IMG/VR virus record: IMGVR_UViG_3300046543_000364
Span: 1-33,510 of that record
Length of the DNA: 33,510 bases
DNA from: a virus
Reading direction: 5' to 3' (one strand)
The translations under genes were made by a program, and so were the position numbers. Of this stretch, positions 9,701-16,187 are shown in pieces; the first letter of the stretch is position 1, and each line of letters opens with the position of its first letter. The notes under the pieces are model-generated. The model searched no databases, was not told where the DNA came from, and was given only the letters and a program-made list of their open reading frames with translations.

Positions 9701-11005
9701 ACTATAGGTGCTTGGTATCACGTCGCGCTCGTTCGCGCGGCGGGTGTCACTAAGCTCTACCTCAACGGCGTGCAGGAAGGCCCAAGCTACACCGATACGA
9801 ACAACTATCTCGTTGGTGCGTCTGCTCCGGTGATTTCCGGTAACGCTTTCACTAGCACTGGAAACACTGTCAACGGCTACTTAGACGAAATCCGCGTCAC
9901 CAAGGGCGTGGCGCGGTGGACCAACAACTTCTCGCCGCCGAATGCGCCCTACGGCTACCTGTTCTACGGGACTCCGCTCGCGCCATCGTCGCCTGCCTTT
10001 GGTACGCCCGGCCTCGGCGGCAGCATGGCGGCGCTCGACCTCGTCACGTCCAGCCCGGTGTTCACCGCGCCCGCGCTCACGCACTTCTATGCGATCCCGC
10101 ACGCAATCGATCTCGTCACTGGCTCACCGTACCTCGGCCTCGGCTATTCGATAGGCGTTCTGCGTGCGAACAACCTCGTCACTGGTTCGCCTGTCGTGCC
10201 GGTCGATCCGACGCTGCAACAGCATCCGCAAATCCTCTATGGCGATGATCTGGTGCCGGATAGTCCGGTGCTCGGTAAACCTGGACGCATTCCGTCGCCG
10301 CCGCCGACCTATCCGGCCGACATGGATCGCCATGTGCGGCGATCAGGCGACGACTATGCGCAGGCGCTGATCGACCTATTGCCACGCGGACAAGCATGGC
10401 CGCGCGATCCTGGCTCGACCATGATCCAGGCGTTGACCGGCCTCGCGATGTTCTACGGCTACGTGGACGGCCGCGCCGCCGATCTGCTCGAAACCGAATC
10501 CGATCCGCGCGCCACGCTCGAACTGTTGCCAGACTGGGAGCGCAATTGGGGTCTGCCCGATCCGTGCTTCCAGGAAACGACAACCATCGGCGAGCGGCGC
10601 GACATCCTCGTCATGAAAATGACGATGCTCGGCGGCCAGTCGCGCGACTTCTTTTTCAGCGTCGCCGAGTTCATGGGCTACAGCATCTTCATCGAGGAAT
10701 ATTCGCCGTTCATGGTCGGCATCAGCCAGTGCGGCGACACAAGCGCGCTCAGCCAGGATCGCAAGTCGCCGCGCTGGCAGATCGGTCGGCCCGAGATGCG
10801 ATTCTACTGGACGATCCACGTCACCAACGCATCACTCAATTGGTTCCGCGCGAGCCAGGGCCAAGCGGGCGTCGATCCGCACTTGCGCATCGGCCTGTTC
10901 CTCGATCAGAACTGCCTGTTCAATCGCTGGAAGCCTGCGCACACCGAGATCGTCTACTCGTACTCGAACCTGCAGCCAGGGCATTCGATGGACGGCACGC
11001 CATGA
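6767..11005 (+). CDS. Giant tail protein: Gly-rich module, four LamG-like domains, C-terminal gp48/YmfQ-like (DUF2313) baseplate domain
   Basis: This is one uninterrupted 1412-residue frame. Residues 1-150 are a Gly-rich module shared with the earlier fibre gene. Four concanavalin/LamG-like domains follow, starting near residues 162, 383, 604 and 851. Each opens with a variant of VLLLHCDG, contains FGTGDFTVDLWF-like and WYHVALVR-like strands, and closes with ARWTNNFSPPNAPY-like text. About 1070-1175 holds four DLVTGSP-type repeats. From about 1186 the sequence is of the Mu gp48/YmfQ (DUF2313) type (DDYAQALIDLLPRGQAWPRD, then LELLPDWERNWGLPDPC). Mu encodes gp48 as a separate protein after gp47. 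Here a glycan-binding-like adhesin is fused to it. No ribosome site is visible before the ATG at residue 1186. Confidence 0.8.
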   Translation: MPTVNYTTPGTYTFTVVAYTTLSVDVSAPGGGSSYDRVTNGSSGGNSSFGSSSAVVAYGGTGNTRTGQPAAQGGFGGAVTVGGGGAGSSSVSSGGGSFYWGSAGGRVTQTWAPSDGGAPAASANITVVVGQAGTDAGDGVTAGTGYVSITYTASLVATPLSTSLLLHFDGPYAPDSAGRHAVNLQSGATLTSARSKIGSGSLSCDGTAASYVVTDGNAPHSDFGFALDDFTIETWIWVNSFRNVGYDGGIYDGRNAGDANNPYLGFYWNGSAEVVQYYTQQGAHTITTTTPIPVNQWVHVALVRYLQVSRVYVNGVSEGGTFSDTYSYTNTYATINYGPCANCYIDEYRISRGARYTANFTPSVAPFPPYYFVPLALAPSADGTVLLLHLDGANGSTAYPDATARHVVNPGGSGGALSTALSKFGPSSFHSATQSGMLVNDASADFLFDTNNFTIDLWFYLTALPSVVGGDFVLYWPYLTGSEANVSIAVTAGGNFLYSTNRIVGATAVTTNVWHHAALVRSGGTLTLYLDGVSQGSIADTSNYGQVGSTNYPLFLTYGYLDEVRVTKGRALWTGNFTPPTAPYTPTPMVGTAALGLPGLTTVDGNTVLLLHCEGTQFATTFTDYSGKNHAVTSNGGTRVNNNTGAARFGGGGAEFGGTTAFYLSLDSGVDFAFGLGDFTIEAWVNLVGLPSTTGATFIIYDSRDAGATVAPFVVIDGPTNKFQFGYDGAIPITGTTVATTGVWYHVAAVRAAGVTKLYVNGVQEGPIYADPNNYAVGAGGYPRIGASGPAYSPGCFNGFMDEIRVSRVARWTTNFSPPTAPYPPYQFFAQPLAPASPVLGNAWPLQSIDAATVLLLHCDGFNGSTVVPDTSGRNHPVTQNGNAKLATAQERFGSSSLSNDGTIGSYLTLDGSNDFAFGTGDFTVDLWFFPNASGTNQTIYDSRPNSVNGLYPVIYFSGSTINFYQNSLNVIAGVTTLTIGAWYHVALVRAAGVTKLYLNGVQEGPSYTDTNNYLVGASAPVISGNAFTSTGNTVNGYLDEIRVTKGVARWTNNFSPPNAPYGYLFYGTPLAPSSPAFGTPGLGGSMAALDLVTSSPVFTAPALTHFYAIPHAIDLVTGSPYLGLGYSIGVLRANNLVTGSPVVPVDPTLQQHPQILYGDDLVPDSPVLGKPGRIPSPPPTYPADMDRHVRRSGDDYAQALIDLLPRGQAWPRDPGSTMIQALTGLAMFYGYVDGRAADLLETESDPRATLELLPDWERNWGLPDPCFQETTTIGERRDILVMKMTMLGGQSRDFFFSVAEFMGYSIFIEEYSPFMVGISQCGDTSALSQDRKSPRWQIGRPEMRFYWTIHVTNASLNWFRASQGQAGVDPHLRIGLFLDQNCLFNRWKPAHTEIVYSYSNLQPGHSMDGTP

Positions 11006-11283
11006 TCGACAAGGCAAGAAGCTGGTTCAGTCAGAACCAGACGCTCGTCTATTTCCTGATCGCGCAATTCATCGCAATCGGCGCGGCCGTGCTCAGCGTC
11101 ACGGCGTACATGGTCAGGCTGGAAACACGGGTGAGCACGCTTGAGGTGCGCGGCTCGCCGCATCTCGCCGAGATCAACAACCGTTTGACGGTCACCGAGA
11201 AAGAGACTCAATCGAACAACCTCCGCCTTCAGAAGATCGTAGAAATCATGACGCGCGAGCTTCACATCAACCCGACGAAATGA
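11002..11283 (+). CDS. Small membrane protein with coiled-coil tail, end of tail operon
   Basis: This 93-residue protein overlaps the giant gene by ATGA. A single hydrophobic helix (about residues 13-38, LVYFLIAQFIAIGAAVLSV within it) is followed by a charged heptad-like segment (about 40-88) predicted to be coiled coil. This architecture occurs in phage lysis accessory proteins and in small membrane proteins of unknown role. No endolysin is visible nearby, so a holin or spanin function is not established. It is the last gene before a strong terminator. Confidence 0.65.
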   Translation: MIDKARSWFSQNQTLVYFLIAQFIAIGAAVLSVTAYMVRLETRVSTLEVRGSPHLAEINNRLTVTEKETQSNNLRLQKIVEIMTRELHINPTK

Positions 11284-11343
11284 ATTCCTGAATTCGGCGG
11301 CCCCATCCCAGTCACCGCCGGATAGACGGCCTCAGTACGACTT

Positions 11344-11374
11344 GGCCCCTGGCGAGAGCCAGGGGCCTTTTTTT
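11344..11374 (+). terminator. Strong rho-independent terminator of the late operon
   Basis: A perfect 10-bp stem (GGCCCCTGGC at 11344-11353 with GCCAGGGGCC at 11358-11367) closes a GAGA tetraloop and is followed by seven T. It lies 60 bases after the last tail gene and is the clearest terminator in the window. Confidence 0.93.
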
Positions 11375-11397
11375 GTTGCCGAAAATTTGCTTGAATA

Positions 11398-11430
11398 GTG
11401 GCCCCAGCCACCGGGCCAAGGTGGCACCAC
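11398..11430 (+). promoter_or_regulatory. Mutually exclusive small hairpins upstream of the 11444 gene
   Basis: Three overlapping inverted repeats share the same arms: GTGGC/GCCAC (11398-11402 with 11407-11411), GCCACC/GGTGGC (11407-11412 with 11420-11425) and GTGG/CCAC (11421-11424 with 11427-11430). They end directly before the AGGAG site (11431-11435) of the next gene. Alternative folding could control access to that site. This is inference from sequence symmetry only. Confidence 0.35.
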
Positions 11431-11443
11431 AGGAGTAATCAAC

Positions 11444-11869
11444 ATGAACATGAACGTCACTCCCCCCATTGCGCCGCCAGTCGAAAAGCTGCGCACCATT
11501 ACCCTCACCAACCGTGCTCCGATCCAGATCAAGGAGAGTGAATGGCCGGTCATTGCACAAGGAGTTTGCGGCTGGGACCACCCCTGTATGGACGGAAGCG
11601 GATGGAGTGTCGAATTCCGGGTCCGTCACGGCAAATACAGCTACATCATCCACGCCAACTACGACTACACAAACGAAGACGGAGAAGATGGTCAGACCGT
11701 GCGCGTCGGGCGCATTATCACTTGCTACGAGGCCGCACTTGATCTGTGGAAGCATATGCTTGAAGTCGGCGACGAGTTGCGCGACCGCATCGCAAACGAG
11801 CACCTGAAAAAGCACGTGGTTTATGCGCTCGATGCCTGCTTCGCCAATCTGAAGCCGCTGACGTACTGA
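11444..11869 (+). CDS. Unassigned 141-residue protein
   Basis: This protein is preceded by AGGAG eight bases before ATG and stands alone between the late-operon terminator and a convergent gene. It has a Pro-rich N-terminus (MNMNVTPPIAPPVEK), a beta-rich middle (GWSVEFRVRHGKYSYIIHAN, about 52-71) and a helical C-terminus. It contains several aromatic residues and four Cys. I do not recognise the family. Its isolated position on the + strand between late and early blocks suggests separately controlled cargo or a regulator. Confidence 0.6.
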   Translation: MNMNVTPPIAPPVEKLRTITLTNRAPIQIKESEWPVIAQGVCGWDHPCMDGSGWSVEFRVRHGKYSYIIHANYDYTNEDGEDGQTVRVGRIITCYEAALDLWKHMLEVGDELRDRIANEHLKKHVVYALDACFANLKPLTY

Positions 11870-11897
11870 GAGTTGGCCCAACTCTGGATCAACTCTC
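11868..11897. terminator. Inverted repeat between convergent genes, possible bidirectional terminator
   Basis: GAGAGTTG (11868-11875) pairs with CAACTCTC (11890-11897). A competing inner pair AGTTG/CAACT (11871-11875 with 11879-11883) also exists. The repeat spans the stop codons of two convergent genes. There is no T run, so intrinsic termination is uncertain. Confidence 0.3.
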
Positions 11898-12162
11898 ATT
11901 GCGTGAACCGCCGTTCAATGCTCAGTGCCTCTGCCTTGCTCAACAGCCGATAGGTCATGCCCTCGTTGCGCAGAATTTCGACCCGCTCCTCGAATTCTGC
12001 TGGCACGGCGAAGCCCTGGACCTCACCGCCGGGGTTAAGCTTGAGCAGCCACGAAGTGGCGATGGCTGCGGCGAACGTGTTGGATTCGATCAAGAGCGCA
12101 CCGACAAACTTGTCGCCTTTGGGCCGCTCGGGATCAACGAACGAGAGCCAATACCACGTCAT
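11896..12162 (-). CDS. Small unassigned protein (MTWYWLSF type)
   Basis: This 88-residue protein starts at the ATG at 12162, which has GGAG seven bases upstream; the longer upstream extension lacks such a site. It begins MTWYWLSFVDPERPKGDKF and continues with a helical segment and the run LNPGGEVQGF. I recall similar short proteins with this opening in Rhizobiales genomes and phages but know no function. It converges on the 11444 gene across a shared inverted repeat. Confidence 0.65.
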   Translation of the reverse strand: MTWYWLSFVDPERPKGDKFVGALLIESNTFAAAIATSWLLKLNPGGEVQGFAVPAEFEERVEILRNEGMTYRLLSKAEALSIERRFTQ

Positions 12163-12231
12163 CACCCATCTCCGAATTCTGCCCGAGGTCGAGAGTCGGC
12201 CCAACTATGGATTATCTCTCGATCTCCCCCC

Positions 12232-12265
12232 AAAAAAAAGGCCCGCCGATCTGCACCGGCGGGCC
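12232..12265 (-). terminator. Rho-independent terminator for the leftward gene at 12274
   Basis: Read leftward, the 9-bp stem GGCCCGCCG/CGGCGGGCC (12240-12248 with 12257-12265) is followed by eight T (A at 12232-12239 on the + strand). It sits 8 bases after the stop codon at 12274. Confidence 0.88.
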
Positions 12266-12273
12266 GTCTTTGG

Positions 12274-12729
12274 TTACCCTCTGATCGCTGCGAGCGCCGC
12301 CTTCCCGGTCAGTGGCATCCGCTTGGTGTCGCCAGCCTGGGCGGCCTTGAGCTTCGCAATCCGCCCCCTGGCCTTCGCCGTCTTCCGCTCGGCTTGCTCC
12401 TGGCGGATCGCCTCGGCGGCCTCGGCGTCCTTCGCCTTGGCCTCGGCCGTGCGCCGCAGGAAGTCAGGGATCGTTGGTTCCTCCGTCGCCTGCGGAAGCG
12501 GCAGCGGCTTCACGTCGGGCAGCTTCGGCTTTGGCTTGGGCTGCTCGACGGGCTTGGCCTTCTCGGCGGCGATGGCGCGGGCGAGCCGCTCGACCTGTCT
12601 GCGCAGGCCCTTCAGCTTCGCCTCGTACCGCACGAGGTTCGTCAGACATGCATCGCGCTGGGCGGTGACCCGGCTCAATGCGTTCGTGGCGTCCTGATGA
12701 CGACGCTCACGCAGTGTGGTAGTGCTCAT
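12274..12729 (-). CDS. Coiled-coil, Lys/Ala-rich protein of unknown function
   Basis: This 151-residue protein is dominated by charged helices. Residues about 1-60 (RLARAIAAEK and similar) form a predicted coiled coil. A Pro-rich linker (PKPKPKLPDVKPLPLP) follows, then a second long helix rich in Ala, Glu and Lys to the C-terminus. The ATG at 12729 is chosen because GAGG lies about 9 bases before it; an in-frame ATG 15 bases upstream is possible. GC-rich hairpins flank the gene on both sides. A DNA- or RNA-associated scaffold role is possible but unsupported. Confidence 0.55.
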   Translation of the reverse strand: MSTTTLRERRHQDATNALSRVTAQRDACLTNLVRYEAKLKGLRRQVERLARAIAAEKAKPVEQPKPKPKLPDVKPLPLPQATEEPTIPDFLRRTAEAKAKDAEAAEAIRQEQAERKTAKARGRIAKLKAAQAGDTKRMPLTGKAALAAIRG

Positions 12730-12751
12730 GGTGCTCAACCTCATTTGACTG

Positions 12752-12779
12752 GCCCGCCGATGTGTCTGCATCGGCGGGC
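12752..12779. other. 11-bp GC-rich hairpin, near copy of the 12240 hairpin
   Basis: GCCCGCCGATG (12752-12762) pairs perfectly with CATCGGCGGGC (12769-12779) around a 6-nt loop. The arms share the core CCCGCCGAT with the terminator at 12240-12265. On the + strand it is followed by CGCTTTTCATTTT, so intrinsic termination would face right, against the flanking genes. It may be a processing site or a bidirectional element. Confidence 0.55.
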
Positions 12780-12790
12780 GCTTTTCATTT

Positions 12791-13039
12791 TCAGGGTAGG
12801 CAGACTTCGAACCGACCGTCGTCCAGGGTTTCGATTGACCCAGGACAGCAGTAGCCGAAGTCGTAGCCCAACTCCGCAGCCCGAACCGCGTTGTGCTTTG
12901 CGGCCTCGGCGCAAGCCTCGGCAGCAGCCCGATCCCGGTAGATGCGCCAACTGACTTTGCAGCCAGTCCGCATATCATCCGGGTCCGGGTATGGACGATA
13001 ATCAAATTTGGACGCGGTTCGTCGTTTGGCTTTCGCCAT
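12791..13039 (-). CDS. Small basic protein, unassigned
   Basis: This 82-residue protein is preceded by GAGGAG about 9 bases before ATG. The N-terminus is basic (MAKAKRRTASKFDYRP), the middle is Ala-rich and helical (about 35-60), and the C-terminus contains GYCCPGSIETLDDGRFEVCL with three Cys. I recognise no family. It has its own upstream gap of 304 bases, which could hold its promoter. Confidence 0.6.
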   Translation of the reverse strand: MAKAKRRTASKFDYRPYPDPDDMRTGCKVSWRIYRDRAAAEACAEAAKHNAVRAAELGYDFGYCCPGSIETLDDGRFEVCLP

Positions 13040-13343
13040 CGTCGTAGTCTCCTCACAATGTCAAATAACCCGCGCTGGCCGGTCATCGACCAGCGCGTGC
13101 GTAGTGTAGCAAATCGACTTTTCGGATTTTGCGATTCAGCGTTAGCGCGATTGCGCAAAGCCTATGAAACAAGGGACTCGCCGCCGATTTTCGGAAAGGT
13201 TGACTTCGATGGAATGGGCATAACTATCGCGTCGTCGCATGGCAATGAATGCAAAAAGCAATGACAGTGTAGCGGTCGCCTCGGCGAAAATAATTATTTC
13301 ACCAAGTTTGTGCCCCCGGCCCCACACCGGGGGGTTTTCGTGT
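13040..13343. other. Gene-poor gap with three symmetric elements
   Basis: No convincing gene lies here; + strand frames through it lack ribosome sites. Three structures are visible: an 8-bp inverted repeat CGCGCTGG/CCAGCGCG (13071-13078 with 13090-13097), a perfect 12-bp palindrome AAATAATTATTT (13288-13299), and a GC hairpin CCCCCGG/CCGGGGG (13313-13319 with 13327-13333). The last lies just beyond the stop of the PEP-CTERM-like gene and may end its leftward transcript, although its T run faces right. The AT-rich palindrome could mark a promoter or operator for the 13039 gene. Confidence 0.45.
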
Positions 13344-14105
13344 TCAGACGCGATTACGCCGACGCTTGGCAAGCACCACGAGGCCGATGCATGCCGAGAG
13401 CAATCCCGGTAGTCCGGCGCCGACAACCGGAGCCGGAACGGCCGCAGGCTCCAGGAAGAAGGAATCCGGCCCGTCGTTGAGTCCCGTCATGCGAGCGGCG
13501 AAGATGATCTCGTCGCCTGCAGTGATGCCGTTGAGCGTGAAGCCGGACAAGGTGTAGTCCGGAAAGCCAGTGCCATTATGCTGCGACGGGATGTTGCCCG
13601 TCGTGCCGCCGGTGAATGCGGCAAGCACCGTGTGCGTCGTCAGATCGAGGAAAAAAAACGAGTTCAACGTCTGCGCCGTGTTGTTGTCGTTCACGTCGAA
13701 GCCGAGGCTGAATCCGAGGTTGCCCGGTGTCGCACCGTTAGCGAGCAGGAACGCCAGAAAGAGACTACCGGTCCCGATTTGATAGCCGCCGGTGCTGGTG
13801 TTGTTGAAGGTGTTGTCGGCCAGAGTATTTCTGCCGCCATTGCCTTGGTCTGAGAAGGCGGTGACATTCGTCAGGTTGCCGCCGTTCTGGAAGTCGTTAT
13901 AGCCGAAGCCCGCCGGTTGCTGCGGTTGGTTGTCGCCGCAGATCAAGCACGGAGTGTTCGTCGGTTGGTTGCCGCCCGGCACTGTTGCGGACAGGGTTAG
14001 GGTCGTTCCGGTGCCGGTCCAGGTTTGGCCGCCCAGCACCACATCGGCGGAAGCAGGCGAGGCAAGCGCCGCCAAAAGGACGGTCGTCGCCAGTAAGCGT
14101 CTCAT
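13344..14105 (-). CDS. Secreted protein with PEP-CTERM-like C-terminal sorting signal
   Basis: This 253-residue exported protein has an N-terminal signal peptide (MRRLLATTVLLAALASPASA, cleavage likely after ASA). A Thr/Asn/Gly-rich, beta-type body follows, with a Cys pair in PCLICGD. The C-terminus has the tripartite form of exosortase substrates: VPAPVVGAGLPGL (about 227-239), a hydrophobic helix, and RRRNR at the end. I associate the GAGLPGL variant with Rhizobiales proteins. The expected fate is export, then processing by a host exosortase-type enzyme at the membrane. No exosortase is in the window. A cell-surface conversion role in the lysogen is inference. A weak AAAGGA site precedes ATG. 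Confidence 0.72.
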   Translation of the reverse strand: MRRLLATTVLLAALASPASADVVLGGQTWTGTGTTLTLSATVPGGNQPTNTPCLICGDNQPQQPAGFGYNDFQNGGNLTNVTAFSDQGNGGRNTLADNTFNNTSTGGYQIGTGSLFLAFLLANGATPGNLGFSLGFDVNDNNTAQTLNSFFFLDLTTHTVLAAFTGGTTGNIPSQHNGTGFPDYTLSGFTLNGITAGDEIIFAARMTGLNDGPDSFFLEPAAVPAPVVGAGLPGLLSACIGLVVLAKRRRNRV

Positions 14106-14192
14106 TTTGTTGGTTTCCTTTTGTGAGGGTTGAGAACGTCACCACCACGCGTCGCTCCTTTAGCATGGCTTGTCGTTGCCCTCTCTAACATT

Positions 14193-14339
14193 TCACATCG
14201 CAATCACAGCGCACGCCAATAGCGTCGCGAGCACACCGCAGACGAACGCGACGAACGCGACGAGCCACATGCCGTCGCGTAGCCGGTCGATCTGCTCCAA
14301 CAGCAAGTGCTCGCGCGCGGAGTGCGGCGGCGGGATCAT
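14193..14339 (-). CDS. 48-residue single-pass membrane protein
   Basis: This short gene starts with an ATG overlapping the upstream stop by ATGA. It encodes a Pro-rich N-terminus (MIPPPHSAREHLLLEQIDRL), then a hydrophobic helix from about residue 24 to 47 (WLVAFVAFVCGVLATLLACA). The overlap and the clean membrane segment argue that it is real. The function is unknown; small phage membrane proteins can be holin-like, exclusion or regulatory factors. Confidence 0.5.
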   Translation of the reverse strand: MIPPPHSAREHLLLEQIDRLRDGMWLVAFVAFVCGVLATLLACAVIAM

Positions 14340-14473
14340 CGTGACAACAAGTGCGCCAATGCCAACCCGGCCATCGCCAGTCCCATGAGGATGCCGACGA
14401 TCCGATTGAACATCACCTGACGGCTCAACTCGCGCACCAAGCGATCTTCCCGGTCAATGTCGTCTTTGTTCAT
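14336..14473 (-). CDS. 45-residue membrane protein, paralogue of the 22703 gene
   Basis: The product is a charged N-terminal helix (MNKDDIDREDRLVRELSRQV) followed by a hydrophobic helix (FNRIVGILMGLAMAGLALAH). It overlaps both neighbours by ATGA and has GAGGA eight bases upstream. The same design and many identical positions (MNKD, LVREL/LIREL, RQ, FNRI, MG, MAG, AL) recur in the 42-residue protein at 22703-22831. This makes both very likely real members of one family. The role is unknown. Confidence 0.65.
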   Translation of the reverse strand: MNKDDIDREDRLVRELSRQVMFNRIVGILMGLAMAGLALAHLLSR

Positions 14474-14970
14474 TGCCGCGTTCCTCGCACCGGCAGCAGT
14501 CCGACCATGCGGCCCTCTGTATAGCCGCTGCGGGGCGTATATCGCAGCGGGCCGAGGCGTGGCTTGCCGCTCCCGTTCCTGATGATCTCGCGAAGTGCCA
14601 TGATCTGACCGGCATCGCGATCCTCGCAGGAGAACATCACGACCTCAACGCGATCAGGATGTTTTGAGACACCCTCGCGTTTGAGTCGTTCAAGCTCGCC
14701 CGGTGGGATCGCGTCTGGGCCGCTGTTGATCCGATCAAGTATCCACGCCTCATCGAGATAGACGTAGCGAACGACGTCGCGCAGTTCGAACAGCGCCCGC
14801 ATCATCGCGACGGCTTCGTCTTTGGTTCTGCCGGGAGAGGGTGCGACGATGTTCTGACCGTCCGCCGTGATCATGTGATAGATCGGTGTGACCACGCCGT
14901 ATTTCTTGATCGCATGCTCGGCGAAGCGCGAGGCGTGCTCGATCAAGGCATGGGCGTCTTTCTCGCTCAT
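14470..14970 (-). CDS. Unassigned 166-residue phage accessory protein
   Basis: This soluble alpha/beta protein has visible segments HMITADGQNIVAPSPGRTKD (about 32-51), ELRDVVRYVYLDEAWILD (about 62-79) and VEVVMFSCEDRDAGQIMALR (about 108-127). I recall related unnamed proteins from Rhizobiales phages but no function. It overlaps both neighbours by four bases within the tightly packed leftward operon, so it should be made together with them. Confidence 0.65.
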   Translation of the reverse strand: MSEKDAHALIEHASRFAEHAIKKYGVVTPIYHMITADGQNIVAPSPGRTKDEAVAMMRALFELRDVVRYVYLDEAWILDRINSGPDAIPPGELERLKREGVSKHPDRVEVVMFSCEDRDAGQIMALREIIRNGSGKPRLGPLRYTPRSGYTEGRMVGLLPVRGTRQ

Positions 14971-15179
14971 TTCGGACTCGACAGGTCGAGCAGAATATCT
15001 ACGGCAGGCGGTGGCGCTTGATCGAGCGTGGCCGCCGCCAGATATTTGCTGATGACGCGCAGGCTGTCACCGTTCGCGCCTGGATAGATCGCGGCAATGA
15101 ATTGCTGGTCGCTGTAGACCTCGATCATCTCCGCGCCCGGCAGCACAGAGTGCGGCTTGATTTCAAAGCGCATCGTCAT
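14967..15179 (-). CDS. Small unassigned protein
   Basis: This 70-residue protein starts at the ATG at 15179 that forms an ATGA overlap with the upstream stop, giving MTMRFEIKPHSVLPGAEMIE. A beta-rich core (VYSDQQFIAAIYPGANGDSL) is followed by a helix (RVISKYLAAATL) and a Pro-rich end. The length and composition are typical of the small proteins of phage early operons. I recognise no function. Confidence 0.65.
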   Translation of the reverse strand: MTMRFEIKPHSVLPGAEMIEVYSDQQFIAAIYPGANGDSLRVISKYLAAATLDQAPPPAVDILLDLSSPK

Positions 15180-15667
15180 GACCACACCTTCCGCCAGAAC
15201 ACGAGCGCCACGCCTGCGATGTGCGGCAGCGATTCAGGATCGTCGTCTGGATGCATGTCCAGCCAGTTGGCCCGGTAGATCGCGGTCGCTGCCTCGTTGC
15301 GCGGCAATTCATCGAGCACGCCACATTCGTCCACGAACATGTCGTGCGGCGTGCCGTTGAACAGCACGTTGACGTGCTCAAGGTTTCGCTTCTCGCCGTC
15401 GATCTCAAGGTACGGATCGATGATCGCGTGCAGTTCGTCCAGCGACGGCCGCTTCGCCATGCGGACGTTGACGATCTCCGGTTCGGGTTGGCCCGGCCGA
15501 TAGATCGACAATGCGCAGCCGACCAGCGGGCCGGGATCGATATGGAAGAGATGGCAGTTGCCGCAGTAGCGATTGCGCACGTCGGACGAATTGTGCGACG
15601 TCATTCCGCAGCGCAAGCATGTGATCCACTTGCCGTCAGAACCGATGATGTAGGTGGCGGACGTCAT
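15176..15667 (-). CDS. Zinc-ribbon protein of unknown function
   Basis: This 163-residue protein has an N-terminal zinc ribbon: CLRC at about 17-20 and CGNC at about 35-38, spaced as in treble-clef and ribbon folds, then LFHIDPG. The remainder is a mixed alpha/beta domain, probably independent, ending with IAGVALVFWRKVW. It overlaps both neighbours by ATGA. Several other proteins in this operon carry similar CxxC pairs. The zinc site is inferred from spacing; the target is unknown. Confidence 0.68.
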   Translation of the reverse strand: MTSATYIIGSDGKWITCLRCGMTSHNSSDVRNRYCGNCHLFHIDPGPLVGCALSIYRPGQPEPEIVNVRMAKRPSLDELHAIIDPYLEIDGEKRNLEHVNVLFNGTPHDMFVDECGVLDELPRNEAATAIYRANWLDMHPDDDPESLPHIAGVALVFWRKVWS

Positions 15668-16032
15668 GAGGCTTCTTCATCGCCAGGATTGAATTTGCTG
15701 TTTGCTGGCTGATCCGGGCGGGAGGACGTCAAATCGAATTCGTTCGAGATCGTCATGCCCCCGGCATCGTAGAGCGGCACGTAGGCGTCCGGATTGAAGC
15801 CAAGCCGCTCATAGATCAGATAGCGGAACGTTCCGCCCTCCTGCGCGTGCTCGACAATCGCGCGCATCACCCAGGCGGTCACGGCGAGCTTCATCTCATA
15901 GGGGCACGCCTCGACCAGCGCCGGGTAGCGTGCCTTGATGTCGGCGAACCGCGCCCTCAGCGAGGCCGAAATCTGCTCCATCAGTTCGGGCGTGAGCGGG
16001 ATAAATCCCGGCGGCGTCTTGTCGTTCCTCAT
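15664..16032 (-). CDS. Unassigned 122-residue protein
   Basis: This largely helical soluble protein contains IPLTPELMEQISASLRARFA near the N-terminus and KLAVTAWVMRAIVEHAQEGG (about 48-67). Its C-terminal 30 residues are low in structure. It is linked to both neighbours by 4-base overlaps. No domain is recognised. The context gives only membership of the leftward accessory operon. Confidence 0.62.
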   Translation of the reverse strand: MRNDKTPPGFIPLTPELMEQISASLRARFADIKARYPALVEACPYEMKLAVTAWVMRAIVEHAQEGGTFRYLIYERLGFNPDAYVPLYDAGGMTISNEFDLTSSRPDQPANSKFNPGDEEAS

Positions 16033-16187
16033 CCCAGTTCCTCATCGGCGTATTTGGCCAAGGCGTTGTGCGCAGCAACCAGCCGGTCGAGAGGCTCGCG
16101 GTTTTCCCGACGCTCCTGCACCGTCAGCCGATCAATCGCCTTCTGTGCGTCGCGCCACTCACGAACAAGTTTTTCAAGCCTCGTCAT
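16029..16187 (-). CDS. Short helical protein (52 aa)
   Basis: The gene begins at 16187 with ATG overlapping the upstream stop and ends in an ATGA overlap with the next gene. Its product (MTRLEKLVREWRDAQKAIDR and on) is a highly charged amphipathic helix pair with no Cys. Coupling on both sides and exact filling of the gap between two genes make it a likely real gene. The function is unknown. Confidence 0.6.
   Translation of the reverse strand: MTRLEKLVREWRDAQKAIDRLTVQERRENREPLDRLVAAHNALAKYADEELG

Noticed and set aside
10322-11005. Separate gp48 gene starting at the internal ATG at 10322
   Set aside because: The frame is continuous with the LamG domains and no ribosome site precedes this ATG, so a fusion is the simpler reading. 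It remains testable.
12893-13264. 123-residue + strand frame in the 13040-13343 gap
   Set aside because: It is mostly antisense to the 12791 gene and lacks a ribosome site. The composition is not typical of coding sequence.
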